DNA of 64,000 nt, taken from contig CAVPTI010000020.1 of the NCBI GenBank assembly GCA_963708775.1, forward strand, positions 1 to 64,000, written 5' to 3'. This document shows, in pieces, positions 16,694 to 25,713 of the stretch (position 1 is its first letter; every line of letters starts with the position of its first letter). The notes beneath the pieces are model-generated. The model saw only the letters and a list, made by a program, of their open reading frames with translations. It did not search any database and was not told where the DNA came from. The position numbers and the translations under genes were made by a program. Origin of the DNA: JAGVSR01 sp963708775 (GTDB taxonomy: Bacteria > Pseudomonadota > Alphaproteobacteria > Rhizobiales > Hyphomicrobiaceae).

Positions 16694-18322
16694 TCAGGCG
16701 TCCTTGGCGAGGTCCCGGAGGCGGTACTTCTGGATCTTGCCGGTGGCGGTTTTGGGCAACTCCGTGAACACCACGTGGCGCGGGGCCTTGTAATGGGCGA
16801 GCCTTTCGCGGCACCACGTCACGATCTCTTCTTTTGATACGGTCGCCCCCGTCTTCAACTCGACAAAGGCGCAGGGAGTCTCGCCCCATTTCTCGTCAGG
16901 TTTGGCGACGACCGCGCAGGCGGCGACGGCGGGATGCTTGTAGAGGACATCCTCGACCTCGATGGACGAAATATTCTCGCCACCCGAAATGATGACGTCC
17001 TTGGAGCGATCCTTCAGCTGGATGTAGCCGTCTGGATGCAAGACGCCGAGATCGCCAGAATGGAACCAGCCGCCGGCAAAGGCCTCCGCCGTGGCCTCGG
17101 CGTTCTTGAGGTAGCCCTTCATCACGATATTGCCGCGGAACATGACCTCGCCCATCGTCTCGCCGTCGGCGGGAACGGGGCTCATGGTCTCGGGGTTCAT
17201 CACGGTGAGATCTTCCAGCGCGACGTAGCGCACACCCTGACGAATTCGCTTCTTGGCTTTCGCCTCCTCATCCAGCGCCAGCCACTCGGTGTTCCACTCG
17301 TTGATCGTCGCGGGGCCGTACGTTTCAGTGAGGCCGTAGAGGTGGGTGAGATCGAAGCCGGCGACGATCATGGCATCCAGGACCGCCTGCGGCGGCGGTG
17401 CGGCGGCGTGATTGAACGACACGCGATGCCTGATTTCGCGTTTTTCCTCTGGTTTTGCCCCAAGCAACGTCGCCATGACAATGGGCGCGCCGGAGATGTT
17501 CGTGACCTTATAATCCGCCATGGCGTCGTACATCGCCTTCGCCCGCACCCAGCGCAGGCAGATGTGCGTGCCGGCCACCATCGCCAACGACCAGGTGAAA
17601 CACCAGCCGTTGCAGTGGAACATCGGCAGCGTCCACAGGTACACGGGATGTCGTCCCATTCCGGTGGCGATGGTGTTTGAGTAACACATCAGCGCCGCGC
17701 CTCGATGGTGGTAGACGACTCCTTTAGGGTTGCCGGTCGTGCCGGAGGTGTAGTTGAGCGAGATGGCTTCCCATTCGTCTTCCGGCATGCGCCACGCAAA
17801 CTCGGGATCCGAGTTTGTGAGAAGCGTCTCATAGTCGAGATGCGATAGGGCGCGTCCCGTCTGCGGGAACTCCAGATCGTTGTAGTCGATGATGATGGGG
17901 CGGACCTTGGCGAGCGCAAGGGCTTCGGCCATCGCGCCGGCAAACTCGCGGTCGGTGATGAGAACCTTGCAATCCGCATGATCAAGCTGGAAAGCGAGGA
18001 TCGGCGCATCGAGGCGTGTATTCAGGGAATGAAGCACCGCGCCCAGCATGGGCACCGCGTAATGCGCCTCCAACATCGGAGGTGTGTTCGACAGCATCAC
18101 CGAGACCGTATCGCCCGGCCCTATCTGGAGCCGCGACAGGGCAGAGGCGAGCCGCCGGCAGCGCCCGTAGAACTCTTTCCAGCTGAACTGCTGCATTCCG
18201 TGGATGATCGCCGGATGATTCGGGTACACCGCAGCTGCACGTTCGAGAAAGGTCAGAGGGGTCAGCGGCTGGTAATTGGCCGGGTTTTTATCGAGGTTCT
18301 GGCTGTAGGGTGACAGGATCAT
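16694..18322 (-). CDS. Acyl-CoA synthetase (AMP-binding)
   Basis: This 542-residue ANL-superfamily enzyme activates a carboxylic acid with ATP and joins it to CoA. Signatures are the P-loop-like YTSGTTGNPKGV (near residue 195), YGLTETYGPAT, GEVMFRGNIVMKGYL, the hinge WFHSGDLGVLHPDGYIQLKDR and the C-terminal catalytic lysine in LPKTATGKIQKYRLR. It resembles medium-chain and methylmercaptopropionate-CoA ligases; the substrate is unresolved. I take the ATG at 18322 (MILSPYSQNL), where family-like sequence begins. The frame is open back to a TTG at 18544, but that segment has no family character and overlaps a small divergent gene. Confidence 0.88.
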   Translation of the reverse strand: MILSPYSQNLDKNPANYQPLTPLTFLERAAAVYPNHPAIIHGMQQFSWKEFYGRCRRLASALSRLQIGPGDTVSVMLSNTPPMLEAHYAVPMLGAVLHSLNTRLDAPILAFQLDHADCKVLITDREFAGAMAEALALAKVRPIIIDYNDLEFPQTGRALSHLDYETLLTNSDPEFAWRMPEDEWEAISLNYTSGTTGNPKGVVYHHRGAALMCYSNTIATGMGRHPVYLWTLPMFHCNGWCFTWSLAMVAGTHICLRWVRAKAMYDAMADYKVTNISGAPIVMATLLGAKPEEKREIRHRVSFNHAAAPPPQAVLDAMIVAGFDLTHLYGLTETYGPATINEWNTEWLALDEEAKAKKRIRQGVRYVALEDLTVMNPETMSPVPADGETMGEVMFRGNIVMKGYLKNAEATAEAFAGGWFHSGDLGVLHPDGYIQLKDRSKDVIISGGENISSIEVEDVLYKHPAVAACAVVAKPDEKWGETPCAFVELKTGATVSKEEIVTWCRERLAHYKAPRHVVFTELPKTATGKIQKYRLRDLAKDA

Positions 18323-18535
18323 CTGGCGATGCGCAACCTTCTGGAGATCAATCAATCCGACGCTAGACAATTGCCGTGCGGAGATCAAACAGGCTTGCAG
18401 CTTCAGCCCTGGAGGCAACGCTTCCAACCTGGGCGCTGCAGGTGAGTGCGTTGATAACGGGGAGATTTGCTTAGACTTTCCAGAAGAGGAGTGCCATCTT
18501 TGAAGATGTAGGCGTGAGATTTCTGGGAGGAGGCA

Positions 18536-18634
18536 ATGTCCCAACCTCGTCTGGACGCCGTTGCACTCTGGGTTCTGGTGATGCTGCTATTGGCGCTCAC
18601 CTTGGCTCTCGAACTGGCCATTTTCGAGAAATAG
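18536..18634 (+). CDS. 32-residue single-helix membrane protein
   Basis: A strong GGGAGGAGG lies four bases before this ATG. The peptide starts MSQPRLDAVALW, runs through one continuous hydrophobic helix (VLVMLLLALTLALELAIF) and ends EK. A single acidic residue lies late in the helix. It is divergent from the acyl-CoA synthetase. No family is recognised. The ribosome site and membrane character make it more than a chance frame. The 275 bp that follow hold a duplicated TAGCGCCCTGGCC (18660 region and 18697 region) and no other gene I can support. Confidence 0.55.
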   Translation: MSQPRLDAVALWVLVMLLLALTLALELAIFEK

Positions 18635-18908
18635 AAAAGGGTTGGGCAGGCTGCCAATCCTAGCGCCCTGGCCGACAGGCGGGCGACCCTGCCTTAGCGC
18701 CCTGGCCATTCGTTTTTGCCCTGCATGATCGTACGATTGGCGGCGCGGCGCTTCGCGCCGTTGCTTCCTGGTGTTCGGCTCAGGCAATTTATCGAGGTCA
18801 TGGCGCCGGTCCGCAGGCGCGATGAGAGCTTCACCGGCTCGTCCGGTGAGTCTTGCATTCGCCGCCCGGCACCACCGGGTTAGCTTTCGCACACCGGATC
18901 AGCATCGC

Positions 18909-19151
18909 ATGTCAAAAACTGCGCCGAACCCGCAATTGCTCCATCTTGTCTTCGGAGGCGAACTGGAATCGCTCGACGGCGTCACGTTCCGTGACCTGCA
19001 CGGTCTCGATATCGTTGGGATCTACCCGAACTATGCCGAGGCCCATGCCGCGTGGAAGGCGGCCGCGCAGAAGTCTGTCGACAACGCTCTCATGCGATAT
19101 TTCGTGGTCCACTTGCATCGCCTGCTCGATCCGGCAACGCCCGGGGCTTGA
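18909..19151 (+). CDS. DUF4170 protein
   Basis: This 80-residue protein carries LLHLVFGGELESLDGVTFRD, GIYPNYAEAHAAWKAAAQKS and a C-terminal MRYFVVHLHRLLDP, which match the DUF4170 family found beside lipid A core genes in alphaproteobacteria. Its role is unknown; the conserved location suggests a link to Kdo-lipid A synthesis. It is convergent with the phosphatase-like gene, leaving six bases between the stops. Confidence 0.8.
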   Translation: MSKTAPNPQLLHLVFGGELESLDGVTFRDLHGLDIVGIYPNYAEAHAAWKAAAQKSVDNALMRYFVVHLHRLLDPATPGA

Positions 19152-19157
19152 GCGACG

Positions 19158-19910
19158 TCACTCTCGGCGCAGCCATCCATCGACAATGCGATTGGCCCAA
19201 TTCCGGCTGCGGAATGACTGCTTTAATGCCCGTGGGTCGTAATAGCGTTCGACCCAGTCGAAAAAGTCGATCTGGTTCTGCGCTGAATGGGCCAGATACT
19301 GATCAAAGAACGCGTCGAGCACGCCGGTATCAGCGAACCGGATGTGCCCGTAGCGAAAGCTCAGCTGGCGAGCGGCCTTCTCGATCGGCATATTTTCCAC
19401 GATGTGCAGATAAAGCGCGCTGGCAAGGCCCGCTCGGTCAGCGCCTGATTTACAATGCAGTAGAATGGGATGTTCTATCCGCTGAAAAAGATCGCGCAGG
19501 CCGTACAGTTCGTCTCGGGAGGGCGCATCGCGGCTACGCAGGCAATAATCGACGTAGGCCAGACCCAGGCGTTCACAAACCGCGCGTTCCGTTTTCGCTG
19601 TCGGCTTATCTTCGTTGCCGCGCAGATTAACGACAGTTCTGACGCCAAGCTTTTTTGCCCTTCGCAACTGGTAAGGCAGGGGCTGCGCCGCCCGCCACGC
19701 CCGCGGCCCTAATCTGTGGCGGTTTTGGAACACGAGGCGCACGAACAAATGATCAAAAAGCAACATGTCGGTATACTTGACGACCGGAGCAAGGGCCCGG
19801 CGCAAGGGTTCGGGTGCGCGCGCAGAAACTTCCGAGCGCGCATTCATGGCGCTCTTGCGCAGCGCTCGCTTCATCCGTTTTCTGAGGTTAAACCGCATTC
19901 TCTGGATCAC
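19158..19910 (-). CDS. PTP-like tyrosine/dual-specificity phosphatase
   Basis: This 250-residue protein has the phosphatase P-loop HCKSGADRAG (CX5R) near residue 155, with the upstream TVVNLRGNEDKPTAKTE and YVDYCLRSRDAPSRDEL stretches typical of DUF442/DSP-like phosphatases. The first 40 residues are strongly basic and lack a clear signal peptide. It is embedded, on the opposite strand, in the Kdo2-lipid A cluster, so a lipid or sugar phosphate is a possible substrate; protein phosphotyrosine is the alternative. Confidence 0.75.
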   Translation of the reverse strand: MIQRMRFNLRKRMKRALRKSAMNARSEVSARAPEPLRRALAPVVKYTDMLLFDHLFVRLVFQNRHRLGPRAWRAAQPLPYQLRRAKKLGVRTVVNLRGNEDKPTAKTERAVCERLGLAYVDYCLRSRDAPSRDELYGLRDLFQRIEHPILLHCKSGADRAGLASALYLHIVENMPIEKAARQLSFRYGHIRFADTGVLDAFFDQYLAHSAQNQIDFFDWVERYYDPRALKQSFRSRNWANRIVDGWLRRE

Positions 19911-20193
19911 ATTCCCAGCATGATAGCTTGCAGACCGTTTTTAGAGGCGATAGCTCGCCAAAGAGCCGGAAAGCAGGCAGGTTCTTTGCACGACTTGTGG
20001 TCCGTGCCACCCGCAGGCCCCTGCTGCAGCGGTCGATAAGTGCCGGCGGGCACATGATTTCGGTTGATATTCGCTGCGGTAACCTGAGACAAGAGGACTT
20101 CAGAGCGCGCCCACAAGGGTCAGCCAGCCGAAAGACTTTTACCGTCGGCGACCCGCAATCGCAGGCCCGCCGGGGCCGGGGCTCATAGCATCA

Positions 20194-21042
20194 ATGGCAC
20201 ACAAGTCGCCTGACAAGGTGAGCGCTGCACGTCTCGCCGGCCGGCAACTCGCCAGGCTCGTGCGTTTCGTCCATCGCACCTCGAACATCATCGCCGAACC
20301 TGAAGGCATCATCGACCGCCTGAGTTCAGATCATCCGTGCATAGTCGCGCTGTGGCACGGCCAGTTCATGATGGCTTCGATGCACCGTCCGGATGTGCCC
20401 GTGGCGGCCATGGTTGCGCGCCATGGGGATGCAGAGTTTATCGGCGCGACGATGGAAAATCTGGGCGTGGAACTCGTGCGCGGGGCGGGGGCGGGTGATC
20501 GGAAAAAGGATCGCGGCGGGGCCAGCGCATTGCGCGCCGCTCTTCAGTGCCTCGCCAACGGCAAGTCATTCGTTATGACCGCTGACGTGCCGCCGGGGCC
20601 GGCTCGGCGTTGTGGCGAGGGAATCGTCACGCTCGCGCGCATGAGCGGCCGGCCCATCGTGCCGCTGGCAGTGGCCAGCTCAAGATCCTTGGTGCTCGAC
20701 ACCTGGAGCCGCCTGACGATCAACCTGCCATTCTCAAAGTTGGCGTTCGTCTACGGCGAACCGATCTACGTGCCGCGAGACGCAAGCGCGGAACACCTCG
20801 AAGACATCCGCCAGTCAGTGGAACGAGCGCTCAATGCCGCAACGCGACGCGCCTATGCGCTTGCGGGTGCCGATCCAGCGAAATCGACACCACGTTCCGC
20901 CGATCCGTCACTTCCGCCACCAGAACCGGGATTGTCGCTCCGAGCCTATCGTGGTGCGAGCCGCCTTTTGGCTCCCATCGCTCCGATGAATTCTGGCGCG
21001 GCGTGCGCAACGAGGGAAGGAGGATCCGGCTCGGCAGGATGA
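20194..21042 (+). CDS. Lysophospholipid acyltransferase-like protein (DUF374)
   Basis: This protein carries the DUF374/LPLAT pattern: CIVALWHGQFMMASMHRP with the HxxxxM-like acceptor motif, AMVARHGDAEFIGATMENLG, FVMTADVPPGPARRCGEGIV and RPIVPLAVASSRS. It acylates an envelope lipid, probably in lipid A or phospholipid assembly at the inner membrane. Family sequence ends near residue 235. The last part of the frame (LSLRAYRGASRLLAPIAP) is the expected N-terminus of WaaA, and no stop codon occurs in any plus-strand frame between 20821 and 20986. The gene thus either overlaps waaA or is truly fused to it. Confidence 0.75.
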   Translation: MAHKSPDKVSAARLAGRQLARLVRFVHRTSNIIAEPEGIIDRLSSDHPCIVALWHGQFMMASMHRPDVPVAAMVARHGDAEFIGATMENLGVELVRGAGAGDRKKDRGGASALRAALQCLANGKSFVMTADVPPGPARRCGEGIVTLARMSGRPIVPLAVASSRSLVLDTWSRLTINLPFSKLAFVYGEPIYVPRDASAEHLEDIRQSVERALNAATRRAYALAGADPAKSTPRSADPSLPPPEPGLSLRAYRGASRLLAPIAPMNSGAACATREGGSGSAG

Positions 21043-22282
21043 GCGACTTGGCCGGAGCCAGCGTGCCCGACCAGACGGACCGGTCGCATGGATCCATGCG
21101 GCCAGCGTTGGAGAACTCATTGCCGTTTTGCCGGTGATCGATCGGGTCCACGAGGCGCGCGCGGACCTCACGGTACTCGTGACCACGGGAACAGTCACCT
21201 CAGCTGGCCTCGCGGCGACGCGGCTCGGACCGGGAGCAATTCACCAGTTTGTCCCGATCGATACGCCACAGGCGGTGGGACGTTTTCTCGACCACTGGAA
21301 ACCGGCACTTGCGATTTTTACCGAAAGCGAGATTTGGCCCAATCTCATCCTCACAACGTCGCGACGGCGCATTCCGCTGGTGCTCGTCAACGCGCGTATG
21401 AGCAGCCGAAGTGGCCGGCGGTGGCGGCGGCGCAAGCGCATCGCCCAGCAGCTGTTCGGACAGTTCCGGCTCGTCCTGGCGCAGAATGCATTGTTCGCGC
21501 GCAACTTCCGGCAACTCGGTGCCCCGCAGACGATGAACGTGGGCAATTTGAAAATCGATGCACCGGCCCCACCCGTGGACGCAGTAGAACTTGAGCGGCT
21601 GCGGCAGATCATCGGTGACCGGCCGGTTCTGGTCGCGGCCAGTACACACGAGGGTGAAGAGCGCATTCTCGCACAAGCGCATTTGCGCCTTCGCGAGGCC
21701 ATGCCGAAGCTGTTGACGATCCTCGCGCCGCGGCATCCGGAGCGTGGCGCGAAACTTGCGGCCGAGTTCAGCGCCGCTGGCCTCAGCGTGGCGCAGCGCT
21801 CCTCCGGCGCCGATCCCACGCACGCGACGGACATCTATCTCGCCGACACGATCGGTGAACTGGGGCTGTTCTATTCATTGGGGCGCGTCGTCTTCCTTGG
21901 CGGGTCGCTGGTCGAGCACGGGGGTCAGAACCCGATCGAGGCAATCCGGCTCGGTTGCGCCGTCATGAGTGGACCGAGCCGGCACAATTTCAGCGATATC
22001 TATGGCGTTCTCGACGCGGCGGGCGCCGTCGCCACCGTCAAGGCTGCCGACGATATTGCCGACACCGCCTTGCGGCTGCTGAGGGACGAAGCCGCGCGTG
22101 AGGCGGCTCATCATGCCGCTGACGGCGCGCTCGCGGCGATGGGTGGCGCGCTGGACAAGACTGTCGAGGCGCTGCTTCCATTGCTTCCTGCGGTAGAGCA
22201 ACAGCCGGCACCCGTGGCGGTCCCGCTGCCTGAGCTCGTTTCGGAGACGGCGGACCAAGGGTTTCGCCGTGCCGTCTCGTGA
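20932..22282 (+). pseudogene. waaA: Kdo transferase (WaaA/KdtA), interrupted by two frame changes
   Basis: WaaA adds Kdo residues to lipid IVA at the inner membrane. The N-terminal pieces LSLRAYRGASRLLAPIAPM, VRNEGRRIRLGRMS and ARPDGPVAWIHAASVGE lie in three successive frames, with single-base shifts near 20986-21000 and 21050-21070. From there the frame is intact to 22282 with FTESEIWPNLIL, VLVNARMSSRS, VGNLKIDAP, ILAPRHPERG, FLGGSLVEHGGQNPIEA and a C-terminal glycosyltransferase-B domain. The joined length is about 449 residues, normal. The TTG at 20932 is only one possible start. Near-essentiality makes sequencing error the best explanation. It overlaps lpxK by 14 bases. Confidence 0.82.
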
Positions 22283-23318
22283 ACCGTCGTGGTGGTATCT
22301 CCCGCAGCCGACGCTGACCGCGCGTGTTTTAGCGCCAGCAGCGGCGCTATACGGTGCTATCGCCGCGCATCGCATGCAAAGGCCACCCAGCACCAAGAGC
22401 CCGCTTCCGGTCATCTGCATCGGAAATTTTACGGCCGGAGGGACCGGCAAGACGCCGCTGGCGCTGCTCGTCGCTGACCGGCTCATCGGGAGGGGGTTCA
22501 CGCCCGTTTTTCTTACACGGGGGTACGGGTCGCGCGTGCGCGGTCCGACCGTCGTCGATCCGATGCGACACGGCGCGGCTGACGTTGGCGACGAAGCGTT
22601 GCTGCTGGCGCGGGCGGCTTGCGTCATGGTGGCTCCAGATCGCACGGCGGGAGCTCGGGCCATCGTCGAAAACCTCAATGCAGATCTGATCATCATGGAC
22701 GACGGATTGCAAAATCCGTCGCTCGCCAAGGATCTTCGCATCGCCGTGGTCGATGGGGCGCGCGGGTTTGGGAATGGTCTGGTCATCCCGGCAGGGCCGA
22801 TGCGGGCGCCTCTCGCTCTACAATTCGCACATGCAGATGTCGTTGTGGTCAATGGACGGCGTGACGATCGCGACGGCATCGCGCGGGCCATCGCGCCCGC
22901 GTTTTGTGGCCCCATTATATCGGCCCATCAGGCGCCGGCCGGCGATTTCAGCTGGCTCACTGGCACGCCTGTCGTGGCGTTCGCCGGAATTGGCAATCCG
23001 CAGCGCTTCTTCAAACTGCTGCAGCAATTGGGTGCGCATCTTGTCCAGGAACGCAGCTTTGCCGATCACCATGCCTTCACCGATGGCGAAGCGGCGGATC
23101 TCTTGGCCGCCGCGCAGCGACTTGGGGCGACCCTGATAACCACTGAAAAAGATCTTGTCAGACTAGCCGGAGCGTCGGGCGCGCGTGGCGAACTTGCTCG
23201 GTCAGCTAGGCCGCTTGCGATCTCTACGGCATTCCATGATGACGGCGAGGATCGACTGCTCAACCTCGTTCTAGAGGCGTTGACGCGGCGGCGAAGCGCA
23301 CTTCAGCCCGTGGGCTGA
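22269..23318 (+). CDS. lpxK: Tetraacyldisaccharide 4'-kinase
   Basis: LpxK phosphorylates the 4' position of the lipid A disaccharide at the inner membrane. The 349-residue protein has an N-terminal membrane-associated helix, the Walker A GNFTAGGTGKTP near residue 52, LTRGYGSR, GDEALLLAR, VAPDRTAGA, IIMDDGLQNP (the DDG catalytic region) and TTEKDLVRL near the end. The start is a GTG inside the end of waaA, a 14-base overlap that implies translational coupling. The length and motif order are typical. Confidence 0.95.
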   Translation: MPSREPSWWYLPQPTLTARVLAPAAALYGAIAAHRMQRPPSTKSPLPVICIGNFTAGGTGKTPLALLVADRLIGRGFTPVFLTRGYGSRVRGPTVVDPMRHGAADVGDEALLLARAACVMVAPDRTAGARAIVENLNADLIIMDDGLQNPSLAKDLRIAVVDGARGFGNGLVIPAGPMRAPLALQFAHADVVVVNGRRDDRDGIARAIAPAFCGPIISAHQAPAGDFSWLTGTPVVAFAGIGNPQRFFKLLQQLGAHLVQERSFADHHAFTDGEAADLLAAAQRLGATLITTEKDLVRLAGASGARGELARSARPLAISTAFHDDGEDRLLNLVLEALTRRRSALQPVG

Positions 23319-23527
23319 GTTTCGAGGAAGCGTTTCATCGAAGCTTCGGGTGTTGCGTAGGCTTCCTGCAGATCAACGCTCCAGTATTTGAGGTTCTGCA
23401 ATTCGATGCGCGCGCCGGTCACTGCACAGCGCACATAGTCTCCGGCTGAGAGAACCTGGAACTCTCCGGCCAAGTAGCGCACGCGCGCTTCCGTTCCGCC
23501 GCCAAACAATCGTTCTAACCTGTTCAT
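23303..23527 (-). CDS. DUF2093 protein
   Basis: This 74-residue protein has RLFGGGTEARVRYLAGEFQV, GDYVRCAVTGARIEL and LKYWSVDLQEAYATPEASM, which match the DUF2093 family, commonly found next to lpxK and xseA in alphaproteobacteria. The function is unknown. The ATG at 23527 follows AAGGA six bases upstream; a longer open frame to 23779 overlaps xseA and has no family match. It converges with lpxK by 16 bases. Confidence 0.8.
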   Translation of the reverse strand: MNRLERLFGGGTEARVRYLAGEFQVLSAGDYVRCAVTGARIELQNLKYWSVDLQEAYATPEASMKRFLETQPTG

Positions 23528-23657
23528 TGCCGTTCCTTCCCCGCACCTGTTCCGGGGCTTTTCGATCCGTCTGCTATGTCTAATGTCCTTGCCGAGCGGG
23601 AACAAGACGGGTGCGGCAGCGACCCCCACTTGGCGCAGGCACGTGCCGCGGGACGTG

Positions 23658-25178
23658 TCAGAACAGTGAGCCTTGTGGCGGGGTGCCGTCCTTCTTTCGG
23701 GAAGGTGGCGCGGGTGTGCCGCCCGCAGGCGTTGCCTTGCCCGCCGTGCCGGCGGAGACATCGACGGCGGTCCTGCCATCTGAAAATTCGATTTCGAGCG
23801 ACCGGCCCGGAGTTAGGCCCGATGCGCGGCGCACCATGGTGCCCTTCTCGTCGCGGACAATTGCGAAGCCGCGGGCCAGCACGCCCTGGTAGCTATACGA
23901 GGTCAACAGCTTCGACTGTCCCTCCAGTGCCCGTCGCTTCTGGTCGAGGCGATTGGCTAGCGCCTCAACGCGCAACCGGCCTCCAATTCGCTCGAAGCGC
24001 ATACGCCTTTCGCCAGCGATCCGTGTCAGGGCCGCGCGGGCGCGCGCGAACCCATCACCAAGGCGCCGGTCGCGGCGCTCGACGAGCGTACGCAAGAGGC
24101 TGGGCGTCAACCGTGCCGCGATCTTGGCCTGCCGCATGGTGTGGGCACGCGTATTGGCGAGGAGCGCGCGCGGCAATCGCTGATCGAGCGTGTCGAAGCG
24201 CTGGCGGGGCAGCGCCGTCAGATCCTCTGGGCGGGGCAATCCGCGCGCTGCGGACTTGAGGTGCGCGCGGTTTGTTTCCAGCATACGACGGCAGGCAATC
24301 CGCAGGCGTTGGCTGCGGTCCGCAACGTCGGCCATGAGTTCGGAATACTTCGGAACCGCCCATTCGGCTGCTTTTGTCGGCGTGGGTGCTCGAGCATCAG
24401 CGACGAAGTCGATCAGCGTCCAATCGGTCTCGTGGCCCACCGCCGAGATGAGCGGAATGGTGCTTGCGGCGGCGGCGCGCACCACGATCTCTTCATTGAA
24501 GCCCCATAAGTCTTCGAGGCTGCCACCGCCGCGGGCGACGATGAGCACATCCGGACGAGGGATGCGTCCTCCGGATTGGATCGCGTTGAAGCCGCGGATT
24601 GCGGCCGCGACTTTGGCGGCACTGCCTTCGCCTTGCACCGGCACTGGCCAGACGATCACATGCGTGGGGAAGCGTTCTTCGAAGCCGTGCATCATATCGC
24701 GGATCACGGCGCCAGTCGGCGACGTGATAATGCCGACGACACGCGGTAGAAACGGCAGCGGCTTCTTGCGGGATTCGTCAAAAAGGCCTTCGGCCGCGAA
24801 CTTACGCTTACGATCCTCCAAGAGCGCCATCAACGCGCCAGCGCCTGCCGGCTCCAAAGCTTCGATGACGATCTGGTACTTGGATGAACCCGGGAAACAC
24901 GACACCTTGCCGGTGACGATGACTTCCATCCCCTCCTCGGGCTTAACCTTGAGGCGGCTCCAGTTGCCCTTCCAGACGACAGCGTCGATCTTCGCCTTGT
25001 CGTCCTTCAGCGAAAAGTAGCAATGGCCGGAGGAATGCGGGCCACGATACCCCGAGATTTCGCCGCGCAACCGAATGTGGCCGAATCCGTCCTCGAGCGC
25101 GCGCTTGATCGCGTTCGAAAGTTCGCCGACGGAATACTCGGGCGCATTGCGAAGGGGCTGGGGCGTCAGGTCGGCCAC
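23658..25178 (-). CDS. xseA: Exodeoxyribonuclease VII large subunit
   Basis: This is the catalytic subunit of exonuclease VII, which degrades single-stranded DNA from both ends. The 506-residue protein has an N-terminal OB fold (YSVGELSNAIKRALED, VRLRGEISGYRG-like segment, GHCYFSLKDDKAKIDAVVW), the catalytic core with VGIITSPTGAVIRDM, DVLIVARGGGSLEDLWGFNEE and SAVGHETDWTLIDFVAD-ARAPTPTKAAE, then a long coiled coil and a C-terminal segment ARGFAIVRDEKG. The start is a GTG at 25178 with AGAGGA six bases upstream. The small subunit gene xseB is not in the window. Confidence 0.95.
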   Translation of the reverse strand: MADLTPQPLRNAPEYSVGELSNAIKRALEDGFGHIRLRGEISGYRGPHSSGHCYFSLKDDKAKIDAVVWKGNWSRLKVKPEEGMEVIVTGKVSCFPGSSKYQIVIEALEPAGAGALMALLEDRKRKFAAEGLFDESRKKPLPFLPRVVGIITSPTGAVIRDMMHGFEERFPTHVIVWPVPVQGEGSAAKVAAAIRGFNAIQSGGRIPRPDVLIVARGGGSLEDLWGFNEEIVVRAAAASTIPLISAVGHETDWTLIDFVADARAPTPTKAAEWAVPKYSELMADVADRSQRLRIACRRMLETNRAHLKSAARGLPRPEDLTALPRQRFDTLDQRLPRALLANTRAHTMRQAKIAARLTPSLLRTLVERRDRRLGDGFARARAALTRIAGERRMRFERIGGRLRVEALANRLDQKRRALEGQSKLLTSYSYQGVLARGFAIVRDEKGTMVRRASGLTPGRSLEIEFSDGRTAVDVSAGTAGKATPAGGTPAPPSRKKDGTPPQGSLF

Positions 25179-25308
25179 GAGTTGTCCTCTCAGAAGTCAG
25201 GGCGAACTATACCTGCCCAGAACCAATGGCAACAGAGGAGGGGAACTTCAGCGTCGCTGAAGGCGTTTTCCTGGACGAAGCCAGTAGGTCCGGTTCAGGA
25301 GCGCTGCC

Positions 25309-25710
25309 ATGAACACGATGCACTATGCGCTAGGTTGGATCGGTTTTGCTGTGATGGCAGGATCGTTCGTGGCTGCTGCGGCCGCCGTCGCTCAACCGGC
25401 TCCCAGTGGGACGGATCCGCAGGTTGCATTCAACAACCACTGCCGCACCTGTCATTCCGTGCAGCCCGGCGACAATCGCCTCGGCCCAGCGCTGCATGGC
25501 GTCATGGGCCGCAAGGCCGGTAGTGTCGAAGGTTTTGCCTATTCGCCAGGTTTCAAGACGACCGACGTCGTTTGGGACGATGCGAACATGGATCAGTTCA
25601 TCGCTAATCCGAACAGCCTGTTTCCCGGCAACAACATGGCGACCTTTGCGGGCTTGTCAGATGCCGGCGACCGCAAGGCCATCATCGAATATTTGAAAAC
25701 GTTGAAGTGA
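25309..25710 (+). CDS. Class I c-type cytochrome (c2-like)
   Basis: This 133-residue protein has a signal peptide ending near AAAAVAQP, one haem site CRTCH and the axial methionine in PGNNMATFAG, with LGPALHGVMGRKAG and the C-terminal helix RKAIIEYLKTLK. It is a soluble periplasmic electron carrier of the cytochrome c2 type. The ATG at 25309 has AGGAG seven bases upstream. Its partners cannot be told from the neighbours; it is convergent with the ABC exporter operon. Confidence 0.9.
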   Translation: MNTMHYALGWIGFAVMAGSFVAAAAAVAQPAPSGTDPQVAFNNHCRTCHSVQPGDNRLGPALHGVMGRKAGSVEGFAYSPGFKTTDVVWDDANMDQFIANPNSLFPGNNMATFAGLSDAGDRKAIIEYLKTLK

Positions 25711-25713
25711 CGT

